DNA from: Hygrophila difformis
Taxonomy: Eukaryota; Streptophyta; Magnoliopsida; Lamiales; Acanthaceae
Direction: 5' to 3'
NCBI GenBank assembly: GCA_030278955.1
Contig: JAOANR010000015.1
Span: 18,819,073-18,883,072 of the forward strand
DNA length: 64,000 nt
The position numbers and the translations under genes are program-made. The number at the start of each line of letters is the position of its first letter. Position 1 is the stretch's first letter. Under the pieces are notes generated by a model, which had not been told where the DNA came from, did no database searches, and worked only from the letters and a program-made list of their open reading frames with translations. Below are positions 33,881 through 45,767 of the stretch, piece after piece.

Positions 33881-36110
33881 CTCTAGTTGAGTCCCATTTG
33901 ATTGAGAACTCGTCCAATCCCGCCAATTCTAAAACCGTCATATGGGCTGAAGTTGGAGACTTGCCGCATTATTCTTTCCATAGTTCGATTCACGATCGTC
34001 ATCCTTGAAAAGAGTCCAGACAAGTTTTCAGAGGTCTGAATCTTGTCCTCTTCACTCAGACTCGGCTGAAAATCCATCTAAGTATGAGTCTGAGTTGTTT
34101 CTTAATTCTTCCTCGTAGATGCTTTCATCTGAGATGTCTTCAAACTGCTGGTACAAGCTTTCCATGGTAGACTACTTCCAGGATATCTTATGTGACCTCA
34201 TATTTTCGTATTTCATGATTTTTGTGGGCAATCTAGTGAAATATGGCCTTTGGCCCCATACTTCCAACAGTTGCAGTCTTTGAAACTTTTGTTTGCTCGG
34301 GTATGGGCTTGTCTGCATGTTCTTTTTTACGTCATTCTCCCCGTGCTCTTGGCTAATGAGCTAGTTGAGCTTTGGGATGAACTCTTCGTCGTTCTCGTTC
34401 TTTGTCCAGCTTTGTATGTTCTGGCCTTGCTCTTGGACTACCATGCTCTTCTTTTTCGGAATGGAGCTCGATTTTATTGGCCTCAGATGAAAGCGGGAAG
34501 TCTTCTGAAACTCTTGATGTATGAGCCCCTGCTCTTCTTCTTTCTTCTCTTCTCTTCGGATTCTCCTATAATTGTTGAAAATCATTATTTTCACAACAAA
34601 GAGGGGTTCTTTTAATTTTACCTCTTAATCTCTTGACATTCTTTTGGACTGCTGCTTGTTGACACTATTCTCAGAGCTTATCTTTTATGAAGGACATCCT
34701 TCGAGCTATTGAGTCCACGGTACCAAGGGTACTAAGTACGATTGGATCAACATCTCTGTCCATGGGCTGCAAATCTTTGCAAAGAACATGGGACATGCCA
34801 CTTCAGATGTCATCTTACTCCGGAAAAAGTATTTACGAAACTACTAGATTTATTCATCTACTTCGCAAATACTTCTTAACAATAGACCAAGGAGGGCTTG
34901 GGTATAGACTGATCTTTTCGGCTTCCTTTTCTTCAAAATAACCATATCCTATAAAATGAGTTTTGAATAGAAGACTAAATCGTTCGCAGATTGTGCTCTT
35001 GGATTCTCCTTCGAGGATTTGCTCCTTTAAAGCCACCATGGAGTTTTCCAGCCTAACTTTGCAGATCCTTCAAGACTCTGCTCTACCAATCTTAAAAATT
35101 TTTCTTTTTCGAGATCCTGGATGATTGCCGCGATCTTCATTGAAGCCACCTATTGGTCGATCAGCTCCTCGATATTTTGGAAGTCGATAACATCGAGGTT
35201 TAGTGCTATATGGATTTAATGGTTGTAGCATCATCTTAGCCCGTGATGTAGATTCTAGTGTTCTACTCGGGTTCCGTCCTAGGTTTTATCTTGGATTGAT
35301 CATCACCTCGGGATACCTGTTTTTCTGGACATCCGTAGCTTCTCTCATTGGAACATCCAGTGTTCTCTCGTTGGATCATGTTTCTTCCACATAATCCAAT
35401 GGTAGAACTTCATTGGGTTTTACATTAACTAGATCCATAATCCCAAATTAGGAAAATAATTTTTTTTAGTGCTTGGAGATCTAATAGATCTGCTCTGGAA
35501 ACACTCATTCGATTGTTTTCAGGAGATCAATCACGAGTTCTTCTTGTGATTTCTGCTTTGGAAACATGGTTGTTTTACCTTTTTGATGTAAAGTTTGTAC
35601 AGCCTCAAATACATCTCTAATATTAGCTTGGTTATTCTAGGAAGATTCAGGAATATCCTTCTACCTTTTCTTGATATTCGAAATTTCAAATTTCAGGATT
35701 CAAAATTTCTTTCTTTAGATCTTGAAATAACTTTAATATCTCCTATGTTGCTTGATTCAAGATATCGCTTTTTTCAGGTATAATTAATACCCGGTTACCA
35801 TAATCGTGAATCGTATTTTGGATTTCTCTTAAGTCTTGAGAACTTAGAGCTATCAGGATCGATTTTCTTCCAATCCGTTCATCTCATTTTTTATGAAAAG
35901 AAATCTTTTTTAATAATAACTGGGTTTTGGACAAGTTCATGAATTTCCTCAGGAAATTTCTAATTTTTATTTCCAAATTTTGGAAATAACTTGTAGGTTT
36001 AAATTATTTGAATCCATAAAAAAATTAAGTCTTCATCATTAAGAGATAAATATGATAAATAATATAATTAATATATTATTCAATAAAACCTAGGCTTTAA
36101 TACCAGTTTT
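33881..36110 (-). mobile_element. Endogenous pararetrovirus fragment (Caulimoviridae-like), decayed
   Basis: On the minus strand the order is: a tRNA-Met-like primer site (36105-36093, TGGTATTAAAGCC); a region with stops but coiled-coil-like protein traces (about 36050-35550, for example LREIQNTIHDYGNRV); a capsid-like region (about 35470-34600, for example KTHFIGYGYFEEKEAEK and a basic RRIRREEKKEEE patch); a zinc finger at 34275-34228; and an acidic tail (ESLYQQFEDISDESIYEEE). The finger has the caulimovirid spacing C-x-C-x2-C-x4-H-x4-C with the third Cys replaced by Tyr. Many stops and frameshifts interrupt all parts, and protease, RT and movement protein are absent. Family placement rests on this finger and the primer site; a Ty3-like gag is the alternative. 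Confidence 0.6.
36093..36105 (-). promoter_or_regulatory. tRNA-Met-like primer-binding site of the viral fragment
   Basis: TGGTATTAAAGCC on the minus strand differs by two bases from the initiator tRNA-Met complement TGGTATCAGAGCC. In Caulimoviridae this site primes minus-strand DNA and defines position 1 of the circular genome. Confidence 0.5.
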
Positions 36111-36611
36111 CATGCGCTTTAGGTGTTATTTATATAATGAAAAACTAAGTTTATGAAAAGTTGACTAAAGTGTATAAAGTCAAACTTTTCTGGGGTTTAA
36201 ATGAAAGAAATAAAAAGTTGTTGATGTCATTTATTAATTTCAAATTGGTCTTTTGGCCTAAATTCGCCCAGACTGTGTTTCTGATGGTCTGTTTCCGAAA
36301 ATCAAAATATGATGGCATAAAAGTGAAAAGAGGCTCCTTCTGGTTGTCTTTTTTAAACATTAACCCTAATTTAGATTATGATTTAATTATCTTAATGGTT
36401 TTGTTATAAATATTTATATATGTAGGACATGTGCATAACTTTTGAGAAAATTGATAAAATAAGATTAAACAATTACTCCCCTTATTTAACAACCTCATTT
36501 GGGAGCCACTCCCAAGACGACAGTGTAATAATTCAGGGGCATGATTGGGCCATTTAATTAAGATTTTATATGTTGTGGTGTATATGTTGTGGAGTTGGGT
36601 ATAGAAAAAAA
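36111..36611. other. Intergenic, nothing recognised
   Basis: AT-rich, no supported gene. Open frames on both strands at 36151-36409 are mutual shadows without domains. Confidence 0.45.
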
Positions 36612-36747
36612 AAATACCCGAATAGTGTCGTAACTTTATCAACTTTCCAACTTGGTGACATAATTTTAGAGTTTTCTAATTTGGTATTATAATAGCTTTA
36701 TTAATGGTCTCCAAAATGGTCTCATCTAGCCTTAATCACCCCAATTT

Positions 36748-36892
36748 CACTAGAATATTTTTCTGTTCTAGCGACAGAAAACTTTAGGAAAAGTTTGGTC
36801 ACTAAAGAGGTTAGCGACCGAAATTTATTAGTTAACACAGTTTTAGCGACCGAAATTCTTTAGCTACCAAATCCACAATTTTTATAGTAGTG
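36748..36892. mobile_element. CACTA-type MITE, 145 bp
   Basis: It begins CACTAGAATATTTTT and ends TTTTTATAGTAGTG, the inverted form of CACTACTATAAAAA. A TTT triplet flanks it on both sides (36745-36747, 36893-36895), the 3-bp duplication of CACTA elements. Subterminal AGCGACCGAAATT/TTTAGCGACAGAAA words are typical of the superfamily. Confidence 0.85.
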
Positions 36893-36955
36893 TTTGCTAA
36901 CGTGGCTATTAGTGTAAATAATTAATTTAGTTACGTCATGTAGGTGCAACGTACG

Positions 36956-37183
36956 CATTGACCGGGTATGACCTACACATATGCACAATTTCTGACCCCA
37001 TTTCTATTTAATGGTCTTCTTCCCACTCTGCAATTACTTAGCAAATGGGTTAAGTAGGTACTACATAGACATTGACCGGGTTTGACCTACACATGTGGAA
37101 AATTTCTAACACTATTTCTAATTTATTGGTCTCTTTCCCACTCCGCAAGTACTTAGCAAATTGGTTAAAAGTATCCAAAGTGT
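36956..37183. repeat. Two tandem copies of a 114-bp unit
   Basis: CATTGACCGGGTATGACCTA at 36956 and CATTGACCGGGTTTGACCTA at 37070 start two consecutive units that both run through CCCACTC(T/C)GCAA and ACTTAGCAAAT. They lie in the centre of the long-TIR element. The GACCTACAC words in them are again inverted at 37185-37205. Confidence 0.8.
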
Positions 37184-37286
37184 AGGTCGAACCCAGTCAA
37201 TACCTACGTGCATGTCACATATATGACACAATTAAATTAATCATTTATACTAATCTTGTGTCACGCCGGTACATTGGGATGATTAA

Positions 37287-37680
37287 GAGGGTGTTTGTTT
37301 GTGCGTTTTGGGACAGATTATCTGATTATTGCGTTTGCAAAATGCAAATAATCAGTTAATCCTGTTTGTGTACTAACTTCTAATAATCTATTATTTGCGT
37401 TTTGAGGGAATGAAAACGCTATTTTCTTGCAGCTACAATTTGGTGCTGCAAGAAAATTGCGTTTAGCTAAAAATAGATTTTACTATATTGTTGCTTTTTG
37501 AGGTAATGAAAAACGCAAATCCAAACACTTTTTTAATGATTATCAGATTATTGCGATTTGAAACAGCATAAACCCATCCAAACACTTAATTTTCTACAGC
37601 ACGTTTTGTTACAGCAATTATCTGATTATCCGTTTTCTAAACGCTGCAGCACTTTTTAAAACGCACATCCAAACACCCTC
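37287..37680. mobile_element. PIF/Harbinger-type MITE, 394 bp
   Basis: The ends GAGGGTGTTTGTTTGTGCGTTTT and AAAACGCACATCCAAACACCCTC form inverted repeats of 23 bp with few mismatches (only their first 11 bases, GAGGGTGTTTG, are fully conserved). TAA flanks both sides (37284-37286, 37681-37683). Internally, CTGATTATTGCG words recur in both orientations. Confidence 0.9.
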
Positions 37681-37779
37681 TAAGGCCCTATTGGACTATT
37701 TTGGAGACCATTAGCAAAGCTATGACATTAAATTAAAAAATTCAAAATTATGACACCAAATTCAAAAATAGACAAATTT

Positions 37780-37950
37780 GGGGATGATGACTTAGCTCAA
37801 ATGGTTAAGTCCCTTGACTTCCAACGGAAGGTTGGAGGTTCATTCCCCACCGGCCCTCTATCCCTCCCTTTTATTCCTCTTTATAATTGTGTGGCATGAT
37901 CAGTTCCCACCACCCTTTCCAGACCTTTAATGGCTCCTTAAAAAAAAAAA
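37780..37950 (+). mobile_element. tRNA-derived SINE (copy 2)
   Basis: A-box TAGCTCAAATGG at 37793-37804 and B-box GGTTCATTCCCC at 37837-37848, 33 bases apart as in tRNA genes, are followed by a body ending in A10 (37941-37950). It is inserted in the right arm of the long-TIR element, splitting the AAATT...GTCAAAGTT sequence. Related to copies at 661 and 9936. Confidence 0.75.
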
Positions 37951-37985
37951 GTCAAAGTTACAACACCATTTCAACTTTTTTTGTC

Positions 37986-38479
37986 CGTTGGAATATCCAA
38001 CCTATTAAAAGAAATCCATCGTTATGAATGGTCCCAATGGATTTTGGCGAGTATTTATGAAATAGTTGTGACAATACATACACATAGGCATACAAATATA
38101 TGTATTGTTTCTATATGCCACGTGCCAGCAATATGTTGACAGAACAGGTCCATGTTTTGTTTCTGGGAGTTGAATACACAGTGAACACCGAAGAGACATA
38201 TACAATTCCTGAATCAAGTCCTGTATTGTAGTCGCAAATTGTGTATCAATATGTGGACAGGTGCATATGGCTTCATGTGGGGTGCTCTCCTAAATGTGGA
38301 AGAATTTTATGCACACCTTTTTAATAGACGAAACGAAATTATTTATAATTTGATTTTAGATATTAGTATTACTTTTGCAATACCCCCAATTCACTTTTCT
38401 TCAATTCTTTTTCCAAGTTAGTTTATCAATTCATCATCATCGTGGTCGTCGTCGTCATCATCATTGTTACTATTATTAT
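37986..38479. other. Intergenic, nothing recognised
   Basis: A (CAT/CGT)n-like stretch occurs at 38428-38470. No supported gene; frames at 38005-38217 and 38239-38421 have no domain. Confidence 0.45.
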
Positions 38480-39572
38480 TAACTAGTATTATCCCGCCCA
38501 ATGGGCGGAATGCGAAAAACATAAATAAAAATAAAATAAAATTTAATAATTAAAATTGTTCAACTGTATTAGGTCGATTACATTCTCCAAATCCTTTAAA
38601 CTATTTTAGGCATTACATATACACATTCTACAACAACCAAGCAATAGACAATACGTTACTACCAATAATTTATATGTTAAAATTTAGTGCTTTAAAAATA
38701 TTATACTGCAAACAACAGTCTAAAAGAGAAAAAAATAAAAATGAAAGATAAAGATTTTATGCTCACGGCTCTAATGCGATACATAGTCAAGTAAGTATAT
38801 GAAATCACAGTTGCACACGGTAATTGATTAATGATATTGATTCACCATAAGACATGAGAAATTAGAAATTTCACAAACATGTAGATATTTCAAATTTAAT
38901 TAAAAATATAAGAAAAATACTTTTCTGAATGAATCCATTGCTAAATTACAATTTAGAAATGATTTGAAAAAATATTATTTAATGTATCATCATAATGAAT
39001 TTCATAATGATATGATGTTTGATGTATGACCATAGTTTGATTAATTTATTTTGGTATTGCGATTTATGTAATGTAGTTAATCAATGTAATACAAATATTT
39101 ATTTTCCATTGATGAATATAGTATCAATGTATAATGTATTTAATAAAATTTGTTATCATATTAAACATAATTTCAATTCATAAAGTGTTCGGTAGTATTT
39201 TTTATCAATAATAAATAATTAAATTAAACTATCTAATATGAAATTATATTTAAACTATTTATTATCCAAATTTGACACATTTATACAATATCTATATAAG
39301 AAAAAACATAGTCAAGTGGGATCTCGTTGGATTCGTCTCATCTTCTAATTTAAAAATATCAAACTTTTAGAATTTTTAACGGTATACATTTTGAGTTATT
39401 AAGCTTTAAAAATGTATATTGGATTGCGTGCAGAAAGTGAGTATTGAGATATAGGTAGATTACTGTTCATAAGAGAATTTTTGTGAGAGAGAATTGATAG
39501 GTAGTATTCATAAGAGTAGGTTACTGTTCATAAGGGATATTGTTTCTATATATTATATAGATATAGATTCAA
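38480..39572. mobile_element. Possible non-autonomous transposon with a hairpin head
   Basis: It starts TAACTAGTATTATCCCGCCC with the hairpin CCGCCCAATGGGCGG (arms of 6 bp) at 38493-38507. The region ends in the palindromic TATATTATATAGATATAG near 39555-39572. Similar ACTAGT...CCCG(C/N)CC heads are common at ends of repeated plant elements. It contains a Stowaway fragment at 39293-39440. Both boundaries and class are uncertain. Confidence 0.3.
39293..39440. mobile_element. Truncated Stowaway-related fragment
   Basis: The phrases ATAGTCAAGTGGGATCTCGT and GATTCGTCTCATCTTC, then GAGTTATTAAGCTTTAAAAA and GGATTGCGTGCAGAAAGT, follow the order seen at 9130-9265. The terminal repeats are missing. 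Confidence 0.6.
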
Positions 39573-39959
39573 ATATTTTCTATCCAATTCGAATAAATTT
39601 AAATTACAAACCCTCATCATCACAATTAGTAAGCTAAAAACTACAAAATTGTAAATAAAAATTTAAAATTCCAATTGTATCTCTCTATAGTATACTACTT
39701 CTATATAATTATATAGTATTAAATAAAGATATTAATTAATTATAAGAGGTTATACACCCGAACATAACTTATTTACGAACATTATGTCAACTTCCGGTCT
39801 AGCCTATTAGAAGTGCTAATTCATTAAGGTAAAACTCAAACACACTTTAAGCAGATCGATTTGGTATCGGATTAACGGTTCGTGTTAGAATATTGCGACC
39901 CTTATTCCCCACTACATAAACTATTCTGTCTAAATTAAAATGACCAAAAGTAAACCAGG
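39573..39959. other. Intergenic, nothing recognised
   Basis: AT-rich sequence between the hairpin-headed repeat and the broken end of the copia element. Confidence 0.5.
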
Positions 39960-42824
39960 TAGATATGTATCATCATGCCACCTTCTTTGCATTGATCATG
40001 TCACGAGCCATTTCTGGTAAGTTTCGATTCTTCCTTTCCACCACTCCATTTTGTTAAGGAGTTTTAGTGGCTGAGAATTCATGTTTGATCCCCAAGCTTG
40101 AGCAGTAGTCTTCAAAGGCTTGATTTTCAAACTCCTTTCCGTGGCCACTCCGAATCCGTTTTACCTTACAGTTCTTCTAGTTCATTATTTGATTGCACAT
40201 CTTCATGAAGGCTTTGAACGCTTCACTTTTCTCTATGAGAAAGTCGACCCACGTATACCTGGGAAAGTCATCTACACAAACAAATATGTATTTTTTACCT
40301 CCTATGCTGGCCACTTCAGTAGGTCCAATCAGGTCCATATGCAGAAGCTCCAGGCATCGTGTTGTTGCATTGTGATCAGTAGATGGGACACTCTGGTCTG
40401 TTTATTTTTTGCACAATCTTCACAGATATTGGTGTCACTCTTCTTTAGGTTCGGAAGACCTCGAACAGCCCCTGTTCTGCCGAGTTTGATTAGATCTCTG
40501 AAGTTTAGATGGCCCAGCTTTTCTTGCCACAGCAAGTTTTGACAGGTTCCTGCATCCTACACAAAATTACAGGTTTGTACAAGTAAATAGCAATCATTTC
40601 GAGACCTTAGCCCCCTCATGATGCATTCATTTTCAATATCATAAACTTCACAATAATCTTTAGTAAAGAATACTTTTAAGTTCTCATCGCATAATTCACT
40701 TATGCTAATGAGGTTTGCTTGGAGTCCTTCCACAAAATACATATTGTTAAGCTCGGGCAAACCTTCTCCTTCAAGAGTTCCTTGTCTAACAAGACATCCC
40801 TTCTTCCCATTGCCAAACATTACCAAACCTCCATTTATTTCCTTGTAATGTTTGAGGAAATCTTTATTTCCCGTCATGTATCTGGAACACTCACTGTTGA
40901 AGTACCAGGCTGCCTTTTTCCTTCTTTGTATGAAGATAATAACGCAACATTATAGTTTATGAAGGCACATTTTGCAACCCAAGCACGTCTTATTGTTATT
41001 CTCTTTTTGAGCTCTTCGTTTGGCCAAGCCACTGGTCTTCCTTCAAGAAGATCCTTGATGATCTTTCGACACTGTCCTGTTTTGTGACCACGAAACTGAC
41101 AATAGTCACAGATGAGAGGAGCTTTTGGCATTCTCATGCCATTGACAGATTCCTTGGCTACTTTCATCGATTCTTTGATCTGTCGTATATTAGGTTTCTG
41201 CTTTTCTGCCACAAATTGAGTCTTTCCTATTAAGGTAGAGGCCTTATTTGAACTTTGATATTCAATGCCTCGTCTATTCCTATGAGATCTTCCTGCGGCA
41301 ATGACATCATCGAGTTTGGCCTTTCCTTTGTTCATATTGGAGAGAATCTGTTCAGACTTGGTCAAATCCTCTTTTGTTTTACATAACTTCACAGTAAGAC
41401 TGTCATTTTTAGCATAGATTTGTTCATTTTCAGACAACAGGATCTGTGTTCTAGCCTCGAGTTCGGACATCCGTTTAGACACTGTTTCAGCCTCGGTGCA
41501 CAGATTTTCCTTTTCTACCGTGAGATCATTGATCTACTTTCTGAGATTTTGATTAACAGCTTTGAGTTCTTCGATTTCAGTTACTAAGATCTCCAATTTC
41601 TCGAACACTTCATTCTAGAGATCAGTGAGTCTCTCTATTTTATTGGCTTGATCCCTGTCAACTGAAGAACAACCATGATCAGTGAAATCGTTATTGACAG
41701 AGTGAGCATAATTACCATGATTTGATGCAGTGCCAGAACACGAATCTAAATCCCATGTTCCAGGAGCCATTAGAGCAACCCTATGTTCCGATTCTCCACA
41801 CTTCCTTCTTCATCGACAGGATCACTGAAAGTGACATGATAGGTTTTCTTCCCACTCTTTTTCTTTTTAGATTACCGCAATCCGCCTTGATATGCCCGAA
41901 ACCTCCACATTCGTAGCATTCGGGGTCTTTAGGTTTCTCATCATCCTTTGAATCATCATTTCCTTTGTCTGAGGGTTTGGATTTCTCCGGTAATTTCGTT
42001 TGCTGTGGGATCCTTCTCCTTTCTTGTTCGAGTACCCCTGCTTGCCTTTCTTGTTCCTCAGGAGTCGTTAATTTTTTTGTTAGTAAGGAGATCTCATCGT
42101 CATCACTGTTCTCACTGTCAATGTCAGCATCCTTATCAGCTGCTAGCCTTGCTTCTGCCTTGAAAGCAATGTTCTTGCTTCCAACATCTTTGCAATGATC
42201 CATCTCCCAGTATTGCAAGATCCTCATCAATTCGTTAACCTAGATAGTTGAGTAATCCATGTATAATTCTAGGGCATTGATCTTTGGATTAAACCTGTCA
42301 GGAATAGATCCAACAATTTTCCGCATGATTTCCTGTTGAGAGTAGGTCTTTCCAAGTTGATGTGCCTGATTAGTCAAATCACGAATTCTACCAATATAGG
42401 TCACAATATTCTCATTCTCATCCACGGTTAGTTTATGAAATTGTGATTCTATATTGATCAATTTTGAAGATCTAACCGAAGCCATACTTTCATGGGAGTT
42501 TACCAGTACTGCCCATGCATCATAAGCTATTTCACATGAGGATATAAGCTTGTATTACTCTTTTGATACACGATTAAATATAGCGTTCAAGGCTTTGGAA
42601 TTCATGTTTGATAGGGTCTTTTCTGGTGCAGTCCATTGAGCTTTCGGTTTTGGTGTTTTAACACCATCAGCTTCAACCGTAGGGCATTCATATTAGGTTT
42701 CTATAGCGTCCCAAACTCCATCATCAATGGCTATGAGAAAAGCCCGCATCCTAGTTTTCCAGTAGGAAAAATTTGTGCCATCAAGAAGGGGCGGCCTTGA
42801 GATGTTTCCTCCTCCACGACTCAT
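39960..42824 (-). pseudogene. Copia gag-PR-IN polyprotein remnant
   Basis: It starts at the ATG at 42824 (MSRGGGNISRPPLLDGTN), an N-terminus typical of SIRE gag. Segments follow in several frames: the UBN2-type gag domain (42485-42240, IGRIRDLTNQAHQLGKTYS), a zinc knuckle CYECGGFGHIKADC (42230-41781), a coiled coil and a second knuckle CDYCQFRGHKTGQC (41482-40874), and a protease-like part whose active-site DSG is changed to NSE (WYFNSECSRYMTG, about 40915-40877). Then come the pre-integrase (LGHLNFRDLIKLGRTGAV) and the first part of integrase (TEVASIGGKKYIF, DDFPRYTWVDFL). At least five stops or shifts make it non-functional. Confidence 0.85.
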
Positions 42825-42856
42825 CTCGACCACTGGATACACCCGAAGGTGTGTGT

Positions 42857-42868
42857 GCTCTAATACCA
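42857..42868 (-). promoter_or_regulatory. tRNA-Met primer-binding site of the copia element
   Basis: TGGTATTAGAGC on the minus strand, two bases after the LTR end (GGGACTAACA), differs by one base from the initiator tRNA-Met complement. Confidence 0.85.
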
Positions 42869-44459
42869 CTTGTTAGTCCCACTTAAGTCGAGATCTGAAA
42901 TCTAATCAATATGTTTGTTTAATCACATACTTTGATTGCGTATTAATAAGTTAGTACCCAATAAAGCAATAAAGTAAAGTGAAAGAAAGTAAATGAACAA
43001 ACAAGAGTTGTTGACCCAGTTCGGCTCACGGTCTACGTCTGGGGGATACCAATCCAGGAGAGTTCCACTATGTGTTCGAACACCACATACAAACACGAAC
43101 AATAGTGAACATGAAACCTTTTACTCTAACACCCAAGCACACGGTCGATGGTACCAGAAAACTCCCTTTTCTGGTGACAATGTCTCGTATTCTTCTTCGA
43201 CCCCTTGAGACTCCTTCTCCAAGTTTCCCTTGAATGAGCCTGTAAACGGTCCTCCCTTGATTAATCAATGTCGTGCAAGTGTCGCTTTGCAAGCTCGTCG
43301 AACAGCAGCAAAATAAATGTTAGTCCCGCATCACAAAAAAATACAAATAATTGTAATATATAGTGAGTAGGGTCGTCTCCACAGGGAATGCTCGAAGAAT
43401 TCAATTCAATCACTTGGTTAATTATAAATTATATTTATATCTATAAATATGGGGGGGGGGACTTTGATCATAACTAAACTATCAAAAAGAGAATAAAAAA
43501 TCAAGCAAGAACAAAGACAAATGTAAGGTAACAGTGAGTTCTCCAGAATATTTAAAACTCTAGTTTAGACATGAATTATATGTAGGATATGGGAATTGAT
43601 CATCGACAATATTTAGCTTAAATGTAAATTGACTAAATTGGTTAAAGTTGGTCTACAAGCATTTCCAATCAATTTTTCCATACGTATTCGATGGCCTATG
43701 TATAACCATAAGCCACTTCCGTAATCAAGTGTGAATATTAGGTATGACCTTAGCATAAACATGATTTGACAGCATTTACAACAAGAAAATTCCAATTCGA
43801 TTCACATCAATCCTACAAGGTAGTGTCCAAAATCGATTTTAATCCCTCAGTAGAGTATTCTTCCTCTAGCTTACTACTTAACTGGAAAATACACAATTAT
43901 GGATGCACTTTTCAATCTAGCAATAAATTACTCAATCAACACGCGACCACTACTATCAATTAAGTAATCCAAACACGACAAATGGAGGAATTAAAAATGC
44001 CCAATTCAATTAAGCATATAAATCAGTCAAAAACAATGTCTCACAATCCCATATCCAAACACAAATTCAAAACCTAAACCAGATAGAAAATCTACTCACA
44101 ATCCATAGAAAACAAAGCCAATCCACAAGTTTCAACATAGCAATTGATTCAAGAAATTGACAGAAAAATCACCCAAAAAAGATTGCATCTTGGTGCCCAG
44201 GATTCCCCCAATTTTGATTAGAAGCAATATGCTTCTCCAATTCGGCATTAAAGCTAGCTGCTGCTGACCTGCTATTGCTCTCTTCCTACAGCAAATTGGT
44301 TTCAAGATGGAGAAGAGAAAAATCCCTGGACTGCTCTACTATGGACGTTCTCCTCTGTTGTGGAACGGTTTCTGGTAGATAAAAAAATGGGATGATGAAA
44401 TCTAATGTCTGGTCCCTCTTTCTCGTCTCTGGATGCTGCTCTTTTCTTCTGTTCGATTG

Positions 44460-45767
44460 TGGTGTGTTGAATATTTTCCAACACAACCCGCAGTGTACGG
44501 TCCAAGTAATATCCGGTGAAACCGGGTCGAATCCTCAGGGAACAATGAATTGCTATACTTTACTAAATTCAAGTAGCGACGAAAATTAAAATGCGATTAA
44601 GTTGGTTTATCTAAATTCCTAAAATTGCAATTAAAATAAGACAATCAAAAGTTCCAATGAATGAATAAAAGAAGAATGATGATTGATTTATGCACTAGAT
44701 GATGAATGGGGATCCCTAGATCTTTCAATTGTTGATAAACTTCGCTATTGTTTATAAAAATCCAATTTTTAATTAATTATTATGCCTACTTAGAATTATC
44801 ACAATTTAGAAACCTCTCGGTTTTAATGACATGCACTTCCTCCGGCTAGTGATTATCCTAAGTGGGTTCTAACAATTTTGGCTCTTTTTCAAGTTACCAA
44901 TTATTAGAATTAATTTGTTCAATTATTTTTTGCTTAAGTATTTTTCAACCACTCAAACAATATAAAGCCCTAGTTCAGATCTCCTCTCGGTCTCACCAAA
45001 CACCCATAAGAATTGAACAAATTAACATATAATTAACGAAATTCATAAATCAAAAGCAAACATCAACAATGTCAAAATCTAGGTTTCCCCAAACAATGGG
45101 ATTAGCCTAGCATAATGTCACAAAAACGCAAAATAATAATAAAAGAAAACATATTCTGTGACAATAATGGTGAAGAAAGTCCGGTGTAGATCTCCACTGG
45201 ATCGCCTTCAACTTGTTCTTCTCGTCTCCCAGATGAATGATGAAAAGATATGAATTTTCTGGGATTTTTTTTTAAATTTCAGATTCGGAACCCTCAACTG
45301 GCTTGGAGACGTTTTATTTATAGACTGGATAGCAGAAGATATGAATCAGTCAGGAGATACACGAAATCACCCGAAATCAGCCCAAGATTTGGGCCAACTC
45401 CGCAACCCGCGCGGTCCTGGCGCGGTGCTTCCCATACCGCGCGCCTAGCGCGCGGCGGTCCTCCGTCGTGCGCTCGGTTGCGCGGTCGATTCGCCGTGCG
45501 ATCCTTCTTCCGTCTTCTGTTTTCCGAGTTTTTGAGCTCCAATTGACTTCTTTTCGGTCCTTTTTCCTTAAGCTTGCTAAAAACACCTAAAATCATGCAA
45601 TCTCACAACAAAATTCATTAAAATGCATAAAGTCATGAATGAGATCACAATTAATTATTTTTACACAAAATCATTGTTTTTAGCAGTTAATTCCACATTT
45701 TCCATAAATTAAACCTTTAACTAATCACTTCATCACAAGGAAATACCGCACTCTGTGCAAGATATCA
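44460..45767 (-). repeat. 3' LTR of the Athila-like element (1308 bp)
   Basis: It contains a GC-rich block at 45396-45510 (CCGCGCGGTCCTGGCGCGGT...CGCGCGGCGG), while the rest is AT-rich. A TATTTATAG motif at 45316 is a possible TATA element on the opposite strand. Confidence 0.95.

Larger units (their letters stand above)
36612..37985. mobile_element. Long-TIR element carrying three nested insertions
   Basis: The left arm (GTGTCGTAACTTTATCAACT, TGGTGACATAATTTT, TTAATGGTCTCCAAAATGGT, then a GACCTACAC region) is repeated in inverted orientation on the right side (GTGTAGGTCGAACCCAGTCA, ATTTTGGAGACCATTAGCAA, AAATTATGACACCAAATT, AAAGTTACAACACCATTTCA). The matching arms together exceed 200 bp once the CACTA MITE (36748-36892), the PIF MITE (37287-37680) and the SINE (about 37780-37950) are removed. 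No transposase. The exact ends and target duplication are not resolved; a Mutator-like or foldback origin is possible. Confidence 0.65.
39960..42870 (-). mobile_element. Maximus/SIRE-like copia body, truncated in integrase
   Basis: On the minus strand, the primer-binding site (42868-42857) is followed by gag, protease remnant, pre-integrase and part of integrase, which stops near 39960. RT, RNase H and a 3' LTR are absent on this side. Its 5' LTR is 42871-43317 continuing at 57901-57386, because later LTR elements were inserted in it. Confidence 0.75.

Noticed and set aside
45250..45596. Paired open frames in the LTR (also at 56442-56788), possible LTR-encoded protein
   Set aside because: They are duplicated only because the LTR is duplicated, arise in the GC-rich block, and have no recognisable domain.
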